From the NCBI GenBank assembly GCA_934359535.1, contig CAKRLN010000150.1, positions 1 to 5,707 on the forward strand: a stretch of DNA of 5,707 nucleotides. The letters run 5' to 3'. The DNA comes from an uncultured Lachnospiraceae bacterium. Lineage in GTDB: Bacteria; Bacillota; Clostridia; Lachnospirales; Lachnospiraceae. Below are positions 5,072-5,707 of the stretch, in pieces. The notes under the pieces were generated by a model that worked only from the letters and a program-made list of their open reading frames with translations, was not told the origin of the DNA and searched no databases. How positions within the stretch are numbered: the stretch's first letter is position 1; each line of letters starts with the position of its first letter. Made by a program: the position numbers and the translations under genes.

Positions 5072-5707
5072 CTACTGGATTTTGCGGATTTTTCCACCGG
5101 TAAGATCAATGAGACGCTCTTTATAAAGATGCCCGATCGCACGCTTGAATGCATTCTTGCTGAGCCCGGTCTCACGCTTTATCACCTCCGGGCTTGCCTT
5201 TTCCGAAAACGGAAGCACTCCGGCATAAGAATCTAAAAGCTCAAGGAGCTTCTCTGCATCTGCATCCATCTGGATATATGCCTTTTCACGCAGTGTCAGA
5301 TCAAGCTTGCCATCCGGCTTCACGCTGACGACCTTTGCCTCGATCACATCTCCGATCCGAAGGAAGCTGTGGTCCTCATAGTTCGGAATCCTTGCTGAAA
5401 ACTGGTCATCAACTGCCACAAACGTTCCAAAATTATCGCTGAATTCATAGACTCTGCCGTTTACCTTATCATCCTTCTGATATGGGGAATCCTTCCTGAG
5501 CAGATCATAGATACCCTTCATGCTGGCACACAGACGGTTACTCTTATCAATATAAAGTGTTACAAGAATCTCATCCTCCGGCTCAACCTTCTGTGTCATC
5601 TCTTTATATGGAAGAAACAGATCTTTTTCCAGTCCCCAGTCAAGGAATGCACCGATTTTTCCAACCTGTGCCACACGCAAAACAGCAAGCCCTCCAAGAG
5701 TGATCTT
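5072..5707 (-). CDS. cvfB: CvfB-family S1 / winged-helix RNA-binding protein (5' end outside window)
   Basis: The frame stays open to the right edge, so the true start is outside the window; a TTG at 5680 is not needed as a start. The 211 visible residues show the CvfB (B. subtilis YitL) C-terminal plan. An S1-like domain at about 8-63 contains GKIGAFLDWGLEKDLFLPYKE, then LYIDKSNRLCASMK. Another S1 domain follows at 80-141 (NGRVYEFSDNFGTFVAVDD, GDVIEAKVVSVKPDGKLDLTLR). The last part, 149-211, is a winged helix with the helix-turn-helix ETGLSKNAFKRAIGHLYKERLI. Family members are near 280-300 residues, so the missing part would hold the first S1 domain. In Staphylococcus aureus CvfB binds RNA and influences virulence gene expression; the role in commensal clostridia is unknown. 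It lies upstream of ridA on the same strand, possibly in one operon. Confidence 0.92.
   Translation of the reverse strand, partial: KITLGGLAVLRVAQVGKIGAFLDWGLEKDLFLPYKEMTQKVEPEDEILVTLYIDKSNRLCASMKGIYDLLRKDSPYQKDDKVNGRVYEFSDNFGTFVAVDDQFSARIPNYEDHSFLRIGDVIEAKVVSVKPDGKLDLTLREKAYIQMDADAEKLLELLDSYAGVLPFSEKASPEVIKRETGLSKNAFKRAIGHLYKERLIDLTGGKIRKIQ

Noticed and set aside
5049..5077. Separate promoter for ridA with a TATTAT -10 at 5049-5054
   Set aside because: No acceptable -35 at 16-18 bp; the nearest, TAGACA, is only 14 bp away. Co-transcription with the upstream gene is as likely.

Overview
The window looks like a stretch of Clostridia chromosome, most likely Lachnospiraceae. The reasons are moderate GC, strong AGGAGG-type ribosome binding sites, TTGACA/TATAAT promoters, a YjfB-family small protein, a CvfB-type S1 protein, an SH3b-NlpC/P60 wall hydrolase, and a lipoprotein of a style common in gut clostridia. 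There are no mobile elements, CRISPR arrays, tRNAs or rRNAs. The genus is inferred from gene style, not proved.

Left part (1-1640). A possible C-terminal fragment of a + strand gene is followed by a symmetric, bidirectional terminator at 91-135. The terminator also serves the convergent minus-strand gene for a secreted SH3b-SH3b-linker-NlpC/P60 peptidoglycan hydrolase (204-1457). That gene has a textbook promoter (TTGACA, 17 bp, extended TATAAT). Its leader carries an exact match to the WalR (YycF) recognition pattern, which suggests control by the cell-wall-homeostasis two-component system.

Centre (1641-3950). A 627-residue surface lipoprotein, predicted to be a right-handed beta-helix, is on the minus strand. 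It is divergent from a 65-residue YjfB-like gene on the + strand. Between their two promoters is a tandem 10-bp repeat with an 11-bp period, the layout bound by OmpR/PhoB-class response regulators. It is about 7-8 bp from the -35 element of each promoter, so one regulator could control both genes. The YjfB-like gene ends in a strong hairpin terminator.

Right part (3951-5707). An AT-rich + strand gene encodes what looks like a soluble, degenerate GHKL/AgrC-type histidine kinase core. It lacks the ATP-binding Asn, the glycine motif and a recognisable phospho-acceptor. It converges on ridA (enamine/imine deaminase, minus strand), which has its own terminator. ridA lies 58 bp downstream of a CvfB-family S1/winged-helix RNA-binding protein that runs off the right edge.

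The main candidates for something new are the shared direct-repeat operator between the lipoprotein and YjfB-like genes, and the degenerate GHKL protein just beyond them. Whether these form one signalling/surface module is inference.
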